From Galliscardovia ingluviei (GTDB taxonomy: Bacteria > Actinomycetota > Actinomycetes > Actinomycetales > Bifidobacteriaceae), in the NCBI RefSeq assembly GCF_014635685.1, contig NZ_BMDH01000002.1, forward strand, positions 278,472 through 342,471: a stretch of 64,000 bases of DNA, in the 5' to 3' direction. Within the stretch, counting starts at the first letter, position 1. The number at the start of each line of letters is the position of its first letter. Of the stretch, positions 29,266 to 40,400 are shown piece by piece. The notes beneath the pieces were generated by a model. The model saw only the letters and a list, made by a program, of their open reading frames with translations. It was not told the origin of the DNA and searched no databases. A program made the position numbers and the translations under genes.

Positions 29266-30641
29266 TCATTATTCTCCCGAGTACGACTTTTGCCTAGATT
29301 ACGCCACCATGCACGTTTTGAATGTGTTGCTGTTTTATCAGCATATGACCACGAGGAGCCACCCTTAGTATTGTGCTGAGTATCGGCGTCAGAATCGGCA
29401 ACAGCATCAGCATCTTGCTGGCCATGCTTATTCGGAACCTGTTCTGCGCTTTGGTCAGCGGCATGAAGCCCCGCAGTATGTCGTGCAGTTTCTGCATTAC
29501 CTGCTTTAGTGAGCTTACTAGATTCAGGTGCGTCGTGATTAGCATTACTTTCACGCTCTTGCATACTGCGCTTATCATGTGCTGCATCCAATGCCGCTTG
29601 CGCTTGTACTGTATGCTCGAGTTGAGATGTTGGCGACTGATAAGAGGTATCAGTTGCACCTTGCTGTGCTCGGGAACTATCAGCATTTTGGGTTGCTTCT
29701 ACGCTATCAGTTTGTTGCCCATCCTGCACTGCCTGTTCTTGGTTTAATGCAGTATGTAATGCAGTATCAGAAATAGCACTAGAAGCAGCACTAGAAGCAG
29801 CATCTTGTTCGCCGCCTTCAACATTTGGCTTTAAGGATTGCGCTTGTTGATTACGCAACTGCTGAGCAACTTTATCGCGCATAATGCTCATCGAATGTTC
29901 GCGCGCCGCCAATGCCTCGCGCACACCAGGATTATCCTCAATTAAATGCATGCCAAAAGCATCCAACGAGCGAATCGGATCAAACTCGTCAACCAGCGTA
30001 CCGAGCACAATCTGATCTTGATAACGCTGATCCGCATCATCCCATAGCGCATGGCGAGAAGTGCCTTCTAACACAAAACCAAGCGACTGGTATACCGATA
30101 GCGAGCGCGTATTCTTCTCTGGAACTGCCACCCAGATTCTATGCATACCCAAGCCAGCTGGCGCCCAAGCAAAACCATAGGTCATCACACGAGGCATGGC
30201 ATCACGAGAATACCCACGCCCGCGATAGTCTTTACCAAGCATGATTTGAATACGAGCAGACTTTGCCCAACCATCAATATCAATAAGAAAAATCATGCCA
30301 ATTACTTTGCCGTCTTTAGGCTCTAATTCGCCAGTCGGATCAGCAACTACAGCCCATGCAATAGTGCGGCGAGATTCTGGATCTCCTACTCCGGATTCAT
30401 GCGAAGATAATCCTTGAGACCAAGCGACAGACCTACCAACCCAAGTATGTACGAGTGCGCGTTCTGCTGCCTCATCTTTGCCAGTAATGCGTGAAGCATT
30501 GTAGTATGCTTCAAGCTCGTCCATAATGGCACAGTCTGCTAATGTTGCTGGTCGCAAATGGACCATTTCGCCGTTAATTTCCGGGATAGTAATGGTATCA
30601 GGTAGTGTGCGTGACACTTCATTTTCTACAGAATCACCCAT
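29262..30641 (-). CDS. GNAT family N-acetyltransferase with low-complexity tail
   Basis: About 459 residues from ATG 30641 (MGDSVENEVSR); the open frame begins 18 residues earlier (30695) without family support. Residues ~20-200 are a RimJ/RimL-like GNAT domain: VHLRPATLADC at the start, IQIMLGKDYRGRGYSRDAM for acetyl-CoA binding, and NTRSLSVYQSLGFVLEGTSR. The remaining ~230 residues are disordered and Gln/Ser/Ala-rich, ending in a basic patch (SKRAWWRNLGKSRTREN). The substrate is unknown; RimJ-type enzymes acetylate protein N-termini. Its last codons overlap DUF2469 by 4 bp. Confidence 0.85.
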   Translation of the reverse strand: MGDSVENEVSRTLPDTITIPEINGEMVHLRPATLADCAIMDELEAYYNASRITGKDEAAERALVHTWVGRSVAWSQGLSSHESGVGDPESRRTIAWAVVADPTGELEPKDGKVIGMIFLIDIDGWAKSARIQIMLGKDYRGRGYSRDAMPRVMTYGFAWAPAGLGMHRIWVAVPEKNTRSLSVYQSLGFVLEGTSRHALWDDADQRYQDQIVLGTLVDEFDPIRSLDAFGMHLIEDNPGVREALAAREHSMSIMRDKVAQQLRNQQAQSLKPNVEGGEQDAASSAASSAISDTALHTALNQEQAVQDGQQTDSVEATQNADSSRAQQGATDTSYQSPTSQLEHTVQAQAALDAAHDKRSMQERESNANHDAPESSKLTKAGNAETARHTAGLHAADQSAEQVPNKHGQQDADAVADSDADTQHNTKGGSSWSYADKTATHSKRAWWRNLGKSRTRENNE

Positions 30642-30842
30642 CGCCGCTTCACCGTCCTGTTTATGTATGCATGACCATATGCACCCATAATGCATAGTTT
30701 GTCAAAAGTACCATTCATTACAATACACGTGTTTTTGTTGCAACGCTCTCATGGGCACATACTTATCGAGTGAGTTGTGCAGTATCTTCACTGAATTGCG
30801 TATATTGTGCTGTTTGAACTACGCCCCGCGCATAACAAAACT

Positions 30843-30873
30843 GCCCGAGTGCCGTAACACCCGAGCAGTTTGC
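30843..30873 (-). terminator. Terminator of the gatCAB operon
   Basis: On the minus strand CTGCTCGGGTG and CACTCGGGCAG pair over all 11 positions (two G-U) around a TTACGG loop, followed by TTTTGTTATG. On the plus strand two pairs are lost, so it acts on minus-strand transcripts. Confidence 0.9.
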
Positions 30874-30890
30874 TATTATGAGACGCTTGC

Positions 30891-32390
30891 TTAGCCCTTG
30901 ATTCGCTTCATCACTACAGCGGTCACAGCCTTCGCATCAGCCTGACCGCGCGTAGCCTTCATCACAGCGCCAATAATAACGCCCATTGGCTTCATATTGC
31001 CAGACTTGAGCTTCTCAGCCACATCTGGGTTTGCAGCCAAAGCGTCATCCACAGCCTTCTCGATAGCACCATCGTCAGAAACCACCTTATAGCCGTGCTT
31101 CTCCACGACCTGTTCAGGGGTGCCTTCCCCGGCGAGTACACCAGAGACGGTCTGCTTGGCGAGTTTATCGTTGAGCTTGCCGGAAGCAATCAGAGCCTCT
31201 ACACTGGCCACATCCGCTGGAGTGATTGGCAACTCTTCGAGCGAAATTTCCTTCGCATTTGCCTCACGAGACAGCTCACCAAGCCACCACTTGCGAGCGC
31301 CAGCAGCGGAGGCGCCAGCAGCTACAGTTTGCTCAATTAAATCGAGAGCGTCTGCGTTAATGATATCGCGCATCTGCAAATCGGTAAGCTCCCACTCAGC
31401 CTGCAAACGGTTGCGGCGTTCGCGTGGCATTTCAGGCATCTGCGCGGCAAGCTCGGCCTTATGCTCAGGCGTGACATGCACCATCACCAAATCAGGATCT
31501 GGGAAGTAGCGGTAATCGTCAGCGTCGGTCTTTACACGGCCGCCAGCAGTGGTTTGCGTGGATTCGTCCCAGTGACGAGTCTCCTGCAAAATTTCCTTGC
31601 CCTCTTCCAAACGCGCAGCTTGGCGACGAATCTCATAAATAATCGTCTTCTCAATACCGCGGAAAGAGTTCACATTCTTAGTTTCAGAACGTGTACCAAA
31701 TGGAGCATCTGGGCTAGGACGCAGCGACACATTCACGTCGGCACGCATATTACCCTGCTCCATACGAGCGTGAGAAATATTCAACGTGCGCACAATATCG
31801 CGAATTGCCTTCACATACGCGCCTGCAACTTCTGCAGCACGAGCGCCAGCACCTTCGATTGGCTTAGTAACAATCTCAATCAGTGGCACACCAGCACGGT
31901 TGTAATCTACCAAGGAGTGGTCTGCACCCTCAATACGACCGTCAGCGCCACCAACGTGAGTATTCTTACCCGCATCATCTTCCACATGGGCACGCTCGAT
32001 TGGTACACGGAATATTTCGCCGTCCTCCAGCTCAACATCCAAATACCCGTTGCCATTAAGTGGCTTATCATACTGGGAAATCTGGTAGTTACGTGGCATG
32101 TCTGGGTAGAAATAATTCTTACGCGCAAACTGGCTCCACTCTGCAATCTCGCAGTGCAGGGCCAAACCAAGCTTCACCGCATAGTCGATTGCGGTTTTAT
32201 TCACTACTGGCAAGCTACCTGGCAAACCAAGTGACACTGGAGTGAGCTGAGTATTAGGCTCGCCACCAAACTCAATATGTGCTGGGCAGAAGAGTTTTGT
32301 TTCTGTGCTCAGCTCTACGTGGACTTCCAAACCGATTACTGGGTCATACTTGGCAACAGCATCGGAGAATTTCATCAATTTTTCTGCCAT
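30891..32390 (-). CDS. gatB: Asp/Glu-tRNA amidotransferase subunit B
   Basis: 499-residue GatB, the kinase subunit that activates the mischarged Glu-tRNA(Gln)/Asp-tRNA(Asn). [20 protein letters not shown] at the N-terminus, SGSLPVVNK-like [20 protein letters not shown], and [14 protein letters not shown]-like [18 protein letters not shown]; the C-terminal GatB/Yqey tail domain ([19 protein letters not shown]) binds tRNA. AAAGGA precedes ATG 32390. Last gene of gatC-gatA-gatB. Confidence 0.97.
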   Translation of the reverse strand: MAEKLMKFSDAVAKYDPVIGLEVHVELSTETKLFCPAHIEFGGEPNTQLTPVSLGLPGSLPVVNKTAIDYAVKLGLALHCEIAEWSQFARKNYFYPDMPRNYQISQYDKPLNGNGYLDVELEDGEIFRVPIERAHVEDDAGKNTHVGGADGRIEGADHSLVDYNRAGVPLIEIVTKPIEGAGARAAEVAGAYVKAIRDIVRTLNISHARMEQGNMRADVNVSLRPSPDAPFGTRSETKNVNSFRGIEKTIIYEIRRQAARLEEGKEILQETRHWDESTQTTAGGRVKTDADDYRYFPDPDLVMVHVTPEHKAELAAQMPEMPRERRNRLQAEWELTDLQMRDIINADALDLIEQTVAAGASAAGARKWWLGELSREANAKEISLEELPITPADVASVEALIASGKLNDKLAKQTVSGVLAGEGTPEQVVEKHGYKVVSDDGAIEKAVDDALAANPDVAEKLKSGNMKPMGVIIGAVMKATRGQADAKAVTAVVMKRIKG

Positions 32391-32424
32391 GATATTCCTT
32401 TACACTATGCTTTATGCCAAGCCC

Positions 32425-33963
32425 CTACGCACCAAGGCCCTCAAGCCAAGGAGTGTTCAGAGACTGCCAAATTGGACCATGCCATTGTTCTTCTAATGCT
32501 GCTTCAAGCGCTGCCGCTGGCTTATACATCACTTCATCGCGCTGCTGTGGAGCAATGAACTGAATACCAGTTGGCAAACCATCGTCGCTTAATCCGGCAG
32601 GAATGCTCAAAGCAGGAACGCCGGCAAGATTTGCAGGAATGGTTGCAATATCGTTCATATACATGGACATTGGGTCGTCCATCTTTTCACCGAACTTGAA
32701 GGCTGTTGAAGGGCTTGTTGGAGACACCAGCACGTCAACCTGCTCAAATGCGCGATTGAAATCTTCAATAATCAGTGTGCGCACTTTTTGAGCAGAACCA
32801 TACCATGCGTCATAGTAGCCAGCAGACAATGCGTATGTACCCAAAATAATACGGCGCTTCACCTCATCACCGAAGCCAGCTTCGCGTGTGTACGCCATCA
32901 TATTAGCGGCAGTTTGTGGCACGCCTGCAGGTGGCATAACGCGCAAACCATAGCGCATACCGTCATAGCGAGCCAAATTAGAGCTTACTTCGGAAGGCAT
33001 AATAATGTAGTATGCACCCAAAGCGTATGGGAAGTGCGGGCAGGAAACTTCTACCACTTCAGCACCCATTGCTTCAAGCTGTGCCACTGCTTCACGGAAA
33101 CGTGCTTCAACACCTGGCTGGAAGCCTTCGCCACCAATTTCCTTAATCAAACCAACTTTCATGCCCTTAAGGTCGCGAGTGGCGCCTTCACGTGCCGCCG
33201 CTGCCATTGGGCGTGCTGGAGCTGGGATAGATGTGGAATCCTTTGGATCATGACCGCCAATAATCTCCTGCAACAATGCAGAATCAAGTACAGTGCGCGT
33301 CACAGGGCCAATCTGATCAAGTGAGCTTGCCATAGCAATAGCACCATAACGGCTTACTCCACCATAAGTTGGCTTAACGCCGACGGTACCAGTGAGGGCA
33401 CCCGGCTGACGAATAGAACCACCAGTATCAGTACCGAGAGCAAGAGGCGCCTCAAAAGCTGCAACTGCGGAAGCAGAACCGCCGCCAGAACCACCTGGTA
33501 CGCGCGCGGTATCCCAAGGATTGCGCGTTGGACCATAGGCAGAATGTTCGGTTGAAGAGCCCTGTGCAAACTCATCCAAATTGGTTTTACCCAAAATTGG
33601 CATGTGAGCTGCCTTAAGACGCTCAATTACTGTAGCATCATATGGAGGAATCCAACCCTGCAAAATCTTAGAAGCAGCAGTGGTTTCAATGCCCTTAGTG
33701 ACAATCATGTCCTTAATGGCAATTGGCACACCGGCAAGCTCTGGCAGTGCCTGCTTATCATCTGCACTCAGTGCGTCAAATGCATCTGCTTGCTCACGTG
33801 CTTGCTCTCCTGCAATCTGCAAGAATGCGTGAATGCTTGGCTCAGCTTGTTCAATAACATCAAGGTGAGCATCTACGAGTTCGCGGCTGGAGACTTCCCC
33901 ATTGCGTAATTCCTCAGCCATTTGTGTGGCAGAAAGTTGTACCACATTGCTTGTATTTGTCAT
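32425..33963 (-). CDS. gatA: Asp/Glu-tRNA amidotransferase subunit A
   Basis: 512-residue amidase of GatCAB, releasing ammonia from glutamine. The Ser-cis-Ser-Lys catalytic triad is visible: Lys84 in [10 protein letters not shown], Ser159 in [14 protein letters not shown] and Ser183 in [19 protein letters not shown] precedes ATG 33963. Middle gene of gatCAB. Confidence 0.97.
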   Translation of the reverse strand: MTNTSNVVQLSATQMAEELRNGEVSSRELVDAHLDVIEQAEPSIHAFLQIAGEQAREQADAFDALSADDKQALPELAGVPIAIKDMIVTKGIETTAASKILQGWIPPYDATVIERLKAAHMPILGKTNLDEFAQGSSTEHSAYGPTRNPWDTARVPGGSGGGSASAVAAFEAPLALGTDTGGSIRQPGALTGTVGVKPTYGGVSRYGAIAMASSLDQIGPVTRTVLDSALLQEIIGGHDPKDSTSIPAPARPMAAAAREGATRDLKGMKVGLIKEIGGEGFQPGVEARFREAVAQLEAMGAEVVEVSCPHFPYALGAYYIIMPSEVSSNLARYDGMRYGLRVMPPAGVPQTAANMMAYTREAGFGDEVKRRIILGTYALSAGYYDAWYGSAQKVRTLIIEDFNRAFEQVDVLVSPTSPSTAFKFGEKMDDPMSMYMNDIATIPANLAGVPALSIPAGLSDDGLPTGIQFIAPQQRDEVMYKPAAALEAALEEQWHGPIWQSLNTPWLEGLGA

Positions 33964-33978
33964 ATTGTCTCCCTGACG

Positions 33979-34272
33979 TCAGCCTTGAATTTGTGGTGCC
34001 ACAAACATGCCATGCTCAACTGCCGGAGCGCCTGCTGTGGCTTCCTGTTGAGTTAATGGTGTTGCCGGCTCATCTGGACGCATATAGGCTTCCAGCGGCA
34101 CTGGGTTTGCGGTAGGCTGCACATCGTCAGTGGCTACCTCTTGAATCTTATTTATAGAATCTGCGATAACGTTCAATTCACCTTGGAGGCGCGTAATTTC
34201 GTCATCGGTGAGCGCTATTCGGGCAAGGTCGCCCAAATGCTCAATCTGTGCACGATCAAATGTAGTTGGCAT
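33979..34272 (-). CDS. gatC: Asp/Glu-tRNA amidotransferase subunit C
   Basis: 97-residue GatC from ATG 34272 ([20 protein letters not shown]), the usual start for the family; the frame extends seven codons upstream without support. [20 protein letters not shown] is the conserved helical part. It stabilises GatA. First gene of gatC-gatA-gatB, 15 bp before gatA. Confidence 0.92.
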   Translation of the reverse strand: MPTTFDRAQIEHLGDLARIALTDDEITRLQGELNVIADSINKIQEVATDDVQPTANPVPLEAYMRPDEPATPLTQQEATAGAPAVEHGMFVAPQIQG

Positions 34273-34329
34273 ACCTTTTACTATAGGGCGCAAACATGAC
34301 GAGTGTGTAATATGACGCTAATGCCACGA

Positions 34330-35418
34330 TTATTGCACATCTGAACGAGCAAACCTTGCATATCCTGCAATATTAATCACCATGCTCCACGCGGCAACTA
34401 CTAGGGCAGACTGCCACCAGTTCGGTGTCCATTGCTTCGCCGCAGTTTGCGCTGCATCAACAATTGCTTGTCCATCTGCTGACACACTTACTGCCTCTTG
34501 CGCACTATCAGCAGACAAACCGCCAGACATAGCAATATCAATGGCATGGCTTGGCAGGCAGGCATTTACTGATTCAAACCAAGAAAGTTCCGAAGAAGCA
34601 ATGCTGATAATGCTAAATACTGTAGGTAGCACAAAAATAATCACAATGACAATACCGATGCCACCTGCGGTAGAGCGTGTCAATGCGCCAAAACCAAGCC
34701 CGATAAGTGCAATAAGTGCAGCCAGCGCAGGACCAAGTAAAAGCACTACCCATGGCAAACGCCACTGACTATCGGTTAGCGCGTGCACATCCCAGGAAGC
34801 ACTCATTATCGAAGCCAACGCCCAAGATAGCGAAAATGCTACTAATGTTGCTACAAAACTAGTGGCAGCGATAACCATTACTTTTGCGAGATACACGCGC
34901 CAGCGGCTCGGGCTTGCCAGTAGTGTTGAGCGAATAAGACCTGTGGAATATTCACCGCTCATATTCAGCACGCCAAGAATGGCTACTACAATAATGACGA
35001 TATTAAGCGAGGCACTTACTGACTGCCAGAGCAGCGTTGCTTCAACAGAGCGCTGTATGGTGTCATGCATATTGCCCTCAGAGTCTATGCGTGCTGTAAA
35101 ACCTATTGTCCACACACTGATCGCGGTAATGGATATGGCAAATGCCAATGTTAAAGCCAGTAACCAGTATGTGGATACTAGTGAGCGCAGTTTTATCAAT
35201 TCACTGACCAGCATCCGCCATAGGGTAACGCGGTATTTGCGTTTGCCTGCACGTGAGTAAGTGCGTGGCGGGCGATACACTGCTGGAAAGGTGACTGTTG
35301 CTGCCGAGGAAGATGTCTCTGTTAATGAGGAAATCTCTGTCGATGAGGAAACCTTTGGAGCAGCTCCTGAAGAAACAGCTGATACTGATGGTTGTGAATG
35401 CGTAGTGCTAGTGCTCAT
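34330..35418 (-). CDS. ABC-2 type transporter permease
   Basis: 362 residues. A ~60-residue Ser/Thr-rich cytoplasmic leader (SSSTEISSLTETSSSAAT) precedes six predicted helices, for example YWLLALTLAFAISITAISVW, IVIIVVAILGVLNMSGEYST, VIAATSFVATLVAFSLSWAL and IGIVIVIIFVLPTVFSIISI. GEYSTGLIRSTLLASP is typical of ABC-2 permeases of the BcrB/NatB kind. It overlaps the ATPase gene by 4 bp (ATGA), so they form one exporter. The substrate is unknown; peptide antibiotics or ions are common for the group. Confidence 0.88.
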   Translation of the reverse strand: MSTSTTHSQPSVSAVSSGAAPKVSSSTEISSLTETSSSAATVTFPAVYRPPRTYSRAGKRKYRVTLWRMLVSELIKLRSLVSTYWLLALTLAFAISITAISVWTIGFTARIDSEGNMHDTIQRSVEATLLWQSVSASLNIVIIVVAILGVLNMSGEYSTGLIRSTLLASPSRWRVYLAKVMVIAATSFVATLVAFSLSWALASIMSASWDVHALTDSQWRLPWVVLLLGPALAALIALIGLGFGALTRSTAGGIGIVIVIIFVLPTVFSIISIASSELSWFESVNACLPSHAIDIAMSGGLSADSAQEAVSVSADGQAIVDAAQTAAKQWTPNWWQSALVVAAWSMVINIAGYARFARSDVQ

Positions 35419-36521
35419 CGTGCGTCTCCTTGCATAGGCAGTGACTCTTGCGTGGGCAATGTAGGCTGTTGAGCCGACGTAGGATGTTGTGTAGGTAGCA
35501 CAGGCTGTTGCATGGGCAACGTAGATTGTGCCGGCAGTGTGGACTGGTATTGCACATCTTGGTGTGTCAGAGCCATAAACGCATCCTCAAGCGACACTTT
35601 TTCCTCTATAAGCTCATAAATCACTGTGCGGTGTTGTGCAATTATCTGTCCAATTTGTGCAATATTCGCGCCATGAATGCGCAATGTGTGTACTACGCCC
35701 CCACTATTGAAGCCAGCTGAGTTGGCTTCGCCTGCGCTAACTCTGCTCGCATTAAATCCATTTGAGTTACTCATTGGCAGCACTTCTACATGCACTTGCG
35801 GTAATGGTGCTAATGCTGCAGTTAGACGTGCCATATCTGGCGTGGTAATACGAATAGTGTGTTGAGAATGTTCATCCACAAAGCTTTGCACCGACTGTTG
35901 GCGCAGAATTTTGCCTCGTCCAATAATCACGACTTCATCCGCAGTAAGCGCAACCTCTGCCATCAAATGCGAACTCAGTAGCACTGCCCTGCCTTCGCTT
36001 GCCAAGTACTTGCAAATATCACGCACCCAGCGCACGCCCTCAGGGTCTAAACCATTGACTGGCTCGTCTAAAATCACATTTTTCGGATCCCCAAGCAGTG
36101 CTGCAGCAAGTGAAAGGCGTTGGCTCATACCAAGCGAAAACGACCCGGCTTTACGCGATGCCACCTCAGTAATGCCCGTAATGCGCATTACTTCTTGCAC
36201 ACGCTCCTTGCCGATATGATGTGTTGCAGCAATGGCACTGAGGTAGTTGCGAGCACTCATGCCTTTATGAGCACTTCTCGCATCAAGCACTGCCCCTACA
36301 GCGGTCAGTGGCGCACGTTGTTTGTTGTATGGCTTGCCATCGATAAGCGCAGTGCCTGAATCTGGGTGAATGAGCCCGAGTATTATTTTCATGGTTGTGG
36401 ATTTTCCAGCACCATTTGGCCCCACAAATCCAGTCACCTTACCGTCTTGCGCAGTAAAACTTACATGATCTACTGCTGTTTGTTTGCCAAATTGCTTAGT
36501 CAGCTGGTCTACAACTATCAT
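35415..36521 (-). CDS. ABC transporter ATP-binding protein
   Basis: 368 residues from ATG 36521, chosen because AAAGGGG lies six bases upstream; the frame is open 24 codons further. Walker A is GPNGAGKSTT (34-43), the signature reads SLGMSQRLSLAAAL and Walker B is VILDEPVNGLDP, followed by the switch His in LLSSHLMAEV. This is the DRA/BcrA class that pairs with ABC-2 permeases. The last ~50 residues are a repeat of (S/P)TLP-(A/M/T)Q units (QSTLPAQSTLPMQQ), an unusual low-complexity tail coded by an ~18-24 bp repeat near 35430-35535. Confidence 0.92.
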   Translation of the reverse strand: MIVVDQLTKQFGKQTAVDHVSFTAQDGKVTGFVGPNGAGKSTTMKIILGLIHPDSGTALIDGKPYNKQRAPLTAVGAVLDARSAHKGMSARNYLSAIAATHHIGKERVQEVMRITGITEVASRKAGSFSLGMSQRLSLAAALLGDPKNVILDEPVNGLDPEGVRWVRDICKYLASEGRAVLLSSHLMAEVALTADEVVIIGRGKILRQQSVQSFVDEHSQHTIRITTPDMARLTAALAPLPQVHVEVLPMSNSNGFNASRVSAGEANSAGFNSGGVVHTLRIHGANIAQIGQIIAQHRTVIYELIEEKVSLEDAFMALTHQDVQYQSTLPAQSTLPMQQPVLPTQHPTSAQQPTLPTQESLPMQGDAR

Positions 36522-36646
36522 GAGCGCCCCTTTGCATACTGCTTCTACTATACCTGATTGCTTTGGTGCTTTCATGGCTCCGTCCATACGCATGTTGTAT
36601 AGATCGAAATCTCACTTTCACGGTAGCGTGTTTTACAGGCGAAGCG

Positions 36647-36652
36647 TATAAT
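36647..36652 (+). promoter_or_regulatory. -10 box of the HigA-like gene, probably leaderless
   Basis: TATAAT at 36647-36652 ends only 10 bp before ATG 36663, and no Shine-Dalgarno separates them. Transcription would start within a few bases of the ATG, giving a leaderless or nearly leaderless mRNA, common in actinobacteria. No good -35 was seen. Confidence 0.6.
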
Positions 36653-36662
36653 TCCTACTTCG

Positions 36663-36950
36663 ATGACTACCACCACTAACCAATATCTCAGTACGCCCGG
36701 AGAGATATTGCAAGAAGAATTTTTAGAGCCACTTGGCATTAGCCGATATCGTCTTGCACAAGCAGTTGGCGTAGGACAGACTGCTATTAGTCAAATCATT
36801 GCTGGAAAACGCTCTATTAGCGTGAATATGGCATACCGTCTAGGCAAAGCGCTGAATACTAGCCCTGAATTTTGGCTTAACCTGCAGCGTGATTACGACC
36901 TCTTGTCATTCGATAGTTCACATATCGATAACATTCAGCAACTAGTGTAA
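36663..36950 (+). CDS. HigA/VapI-type XRE antitoxin-like regulator, orphan
   Basis: 95 residues. The sequence TPGEILQEEFLEPLGISRYR then LAQAVGVGQTAISQIIAGKR and LGKALNTSPEFWLNLQRDYD is typical of HigA antitoxins with an XRE helix-turn-helix (residues ~28-50). HigA normally follows or overlaps a HigB toxin gene; none is visible within several hundred bases on either side, so this is a solitary regulator or a remnant. It lies divergently from the ABC transporter operon and could regulate it or itself. Confidence 0.85.
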   Translation: MTTTTNQYLSTPGEILQEEFLEPLGISRYRLAQAVGVGQTAISQIIAGKRSISVNMAYRLGKALNTSPEFWLNLQRDYDLLSFDSSHIDNIQQLV

Positions 36951-37038
36951 AAACCACTACTCATGTGGCTATATTTATATAGCTACGTTTATTTAGCGGT
37001 ACTTGCAAATTGGTACAACCATAAAATCCGACATACAA

Positions 37039-37070
37039 AAGCTCTCCTAGAGGTTTCCCTAGGAGAGCTT
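37039..37070. terminator. Bidirectional terminator between HigA-like and giant surface-protein genes
   Basis: AAGCTCTCCTAG (37039-37050) and CTAGGAGAGCTT (37059-37070) form a perfect 12-bp stem with an 8-nt loop. On the minus strand TTTTGTATG follows, favouring termination of the surface-protein transcript. Confidence 0.88.
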
Positions 37071-37409
37071 ACTTATTGGTAACTAGTAGCTACTAGCAAA
37101 CCATCCACTCATTAGATATCTGCTAATCATGTGCAAGAGTTTACTACTAGTTAACTAGTTGCGTTGCCTAGTTGCGGCGGCGGAGTGCAAGCATGCCCGC
37201 AGCTGCGATTACAGCGGCTACTGCAAGAGCCAACACGGCGCTGATTGCTGCACCGGTGCTTGCCAGAGCAGAACCGCTCTTGTCGCTATTCTTGGTACCA
37301 GCATCTACCTTGACATCACCCTTCAGTGTGATGTTTTGGCTCAACAAGGCGTCACCATCAGTGGAGTCGCCATCGTAGACCTTAACCTCGCCACTGCCGT
37401 TTGCTACGA

Positions 37410-40400
37410 AGGTAATTGCTTCACCGTTGCTACGGCGCATAATGTTGCCGTTCTCATCGGTGGTTGCTTCAACCTTGGAGCCATCTGGCAGTACCACGGT
37501 GACATCATGGTTTGCGATTGGTGTACCAGCATTATCCTTGATCTGACCAGTCACTGTTACAGTTTCACCCTTCGATGGGTTCTGTGGGTTTACAGTGAGG
37601 CTGGAGTTGTCAGCAGATGGTGTCTGAGCAACTACTGTGATGGTCTTTTCGCCAATCTTGGTAGCGCCAGCTGGATCTGCATAAACTTCGATGGTGTAGG
37701 TTCCTAGCTCAGTTGGTGTGAAGCCTGGGAGCTCAGCCTTGCCATCCTTGCCTACGGTTACTGGTACCAGTTCGTCAGAGCCTGGGCGCTTGACGTAGAT
37801 GGTGGTGCCATCAAGTGCTGGGTCACCATCTTCATCGGTAACAGTGATAGTGCCGCCCTTGACAGGGTTTGCAACAGTTGCATCCTCTGGCAGACCAGTT
37901 ACTTCAGCCTTTGCTGGAGTGTGATCCTTGACATCCACATGCTGGCTGATGATTGGATCGCCGGTAGTATCATTACCGTCATAGATCTTAATATCGCCAT
38001 CCTTACCAGCTGGATAGGTAATTGGCTCGCCAGCCTTGTAACCGTTGCCATCTTCCTTAGCAACAATCTTACCGTTTTCATCGGTGGTCGCAGGAATCTC
38101 AGTACCATCAGGAAGCACCACAGTCACATCATGACCAGCAATAGGCGTACCATTACCGTCCTTAATAGTGCCGTCAACAGTCGCCTTATCACCAGGGTTC
38201 AACTCAGTATCGCCATCAGTTGATGGGGTAACAGAAATGTTGGAATCCTTGGTGGATGGTGTCTGAGCAGCCACAGTAATAGTCTTTTCACCGATGACAT
38301 TGGTATCAGCTTCATCAGTAGAAACGGTTACCTTAGCGTCTCCTGCAGCAGTTGGTGTGAACTCAGGAACAGCAACCTTACCATCCTTGGTTTCGAGTGC
38401 AACTGGCTTATCAGCACCTGGCACAGTGACATACACCTTAGTGCCATCAGGAACAGCATTGCCATCCTTATCCTTGACTGCTACTTCGCCACCCTTAACC
38501 GGATTAGCAACTGTAGCATTAGTGTCTTTCGGATAAGTCACCTCAGCAGTCTTTGGAGCTGGGTTGTGTACCTTTACTTCCTGTTCTACAGCTGGATCAC
38601 CAGTGGTGTCAGTGCCGTCGTACACCTTGACAGTGCCGTCGTCTTCACCAGCGGTGTAGGTGATTGGGTTTCCGTTTTCATCAACAACCTTGCCATCCTT
38701 ACCAGTCTTACCGGTGACAGTAGTGCCATCAGGCAATACCACGGTCACGTCACGACCAGCAATAGGATTGCCATCCTTATCCTTCAAAGTGACATCCACA
38801 TTCACTTTGTCGCCAGTATCAATAGTCTTATCACCATCAGCACTTGGCTGCGCAGTTACCTTGGACTTATCAGCATCAATAGTCTGCTTGTTTACCTTGA
38901 TAGGATCAGATTCACCGAGTACAGTCTTGCCTTCTGGATCGCTGCTGATAACAATCTTCTGATCGCCAGCTTCAGTTGGAGTGAATGCAGGAATATTAAC
39001 CTTACCATCCTTACCAACAGTTGCCTCAACAGGCTTATCAGCACCCGGCACCTTCACATAGACCTTAGTACCTTCAGGAGCATTATCACCTTCAGCATCC
39101 TTCACCGTGGCAGTTACACCACTGATTGGAGTACCAGTGAAAGCAGTCTCTGGTACCTTCTTGAATTCAGCAGTCTTGAGGCTGCGATCCTTGGTATCAA
39201 CTGTCTGGGTCAAGATTGGGTCGCCGTCAGCGGAATCGCCATCGTAAACCTTTACCGCACCATCTTGAGCTGGGTAGGTAATTGGCTCGCCGGCCTTGTA
39301 ACCGTTGCCATCTTCCTTAGCAACAATCTCACCCTTATCATTGGTGGTTGCAGGAATCTGAGTACCATCAGGAAGCATCACAGTCACATCACGACCAGCA
39401 ATAGGCGTGCCATTACCGTCCTTGATCGTGCCCTCAACAGTTGCCTTATCACCAGGGTTGAGCTCACCATCCTTGCTATCAGTTGGGTTTACGGAAAGTT
39501 CGGAGTTATCCTTAGAAACTTCTTGAGCTGCAACTGGCACAGTACCTGTACCAATGACGTTGCTACCAGCTTCATCAGTAGAAACAGTCACTGTTGCATT
39601 ACCAGTCTCAGTTGGTGTGAACTCAGGAACGGAAACCTTACCATCCTTGGTCTGCAAAGCCACAGGAGCATCAGCACCCGGCACCTTCACATAGACAGTA
39701 GTGCCATCAGGAACAGCGTTACCGTCCTTATCCTTAACTACTACTTCGCCGCCCTTAACTGGATGAGCAACCGTAGCGTCAGTATCCTTAGGATAAGTCA
39801 CTTCAGCAGTCTTAGGAGCAGGATTGTGTACTGGTACATCCTTGGTGATTACAGGAGTGCCGCTTGTATCTGCATCCTTGCCATCAAAGATCTTGACAGT
39901 TCCATTATCTTCGCCAGCGGTGTAGGTGATTGGGTTGCCTTCAGCATCCACCACATTACCGTTTTTGTCAGTCTTACCGTTCACCTTAGTACCGTCAGGC
40001 AGTACCACTGTTACGTCACGACCAGCGATAGGGTTGCCATCGCCGTCCTTCAACGTAGCATTTACGGTTACTTCATCGCCAGTGTCGATAGTCTTATCAC
40101 CATCAGCACTTGGCTTCGCAGTCACCTTGGACTTATCAGCATCAATAGTCTGCTTGGTAACTGGAACAGTTGCCTTGCCGATTTCCTTGGTACCGTCCTG
40201 ATCTGCGAAGATTTGGATTGCTGCATCGCCTTCGGCAGTTGGAGCGAATGCAGGAACATTAACCTTGCCATTCTTACCAACAGTTGCCTCAACAGGCTTA
40301 TCAGCACCCGGCACCTTCACATATACCTTAGTGCCTTCAGTAGCAGGATCACCTTCGCCATCCTTCACCGTGGCAGTTACGCCAGTAACAGGAGTACCGG

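Noticed and set aside
31461-32234. 257-codon plus-strand open frame
   Set aside because: Antisense to gatB; composition is that of a complement-strand shadow.
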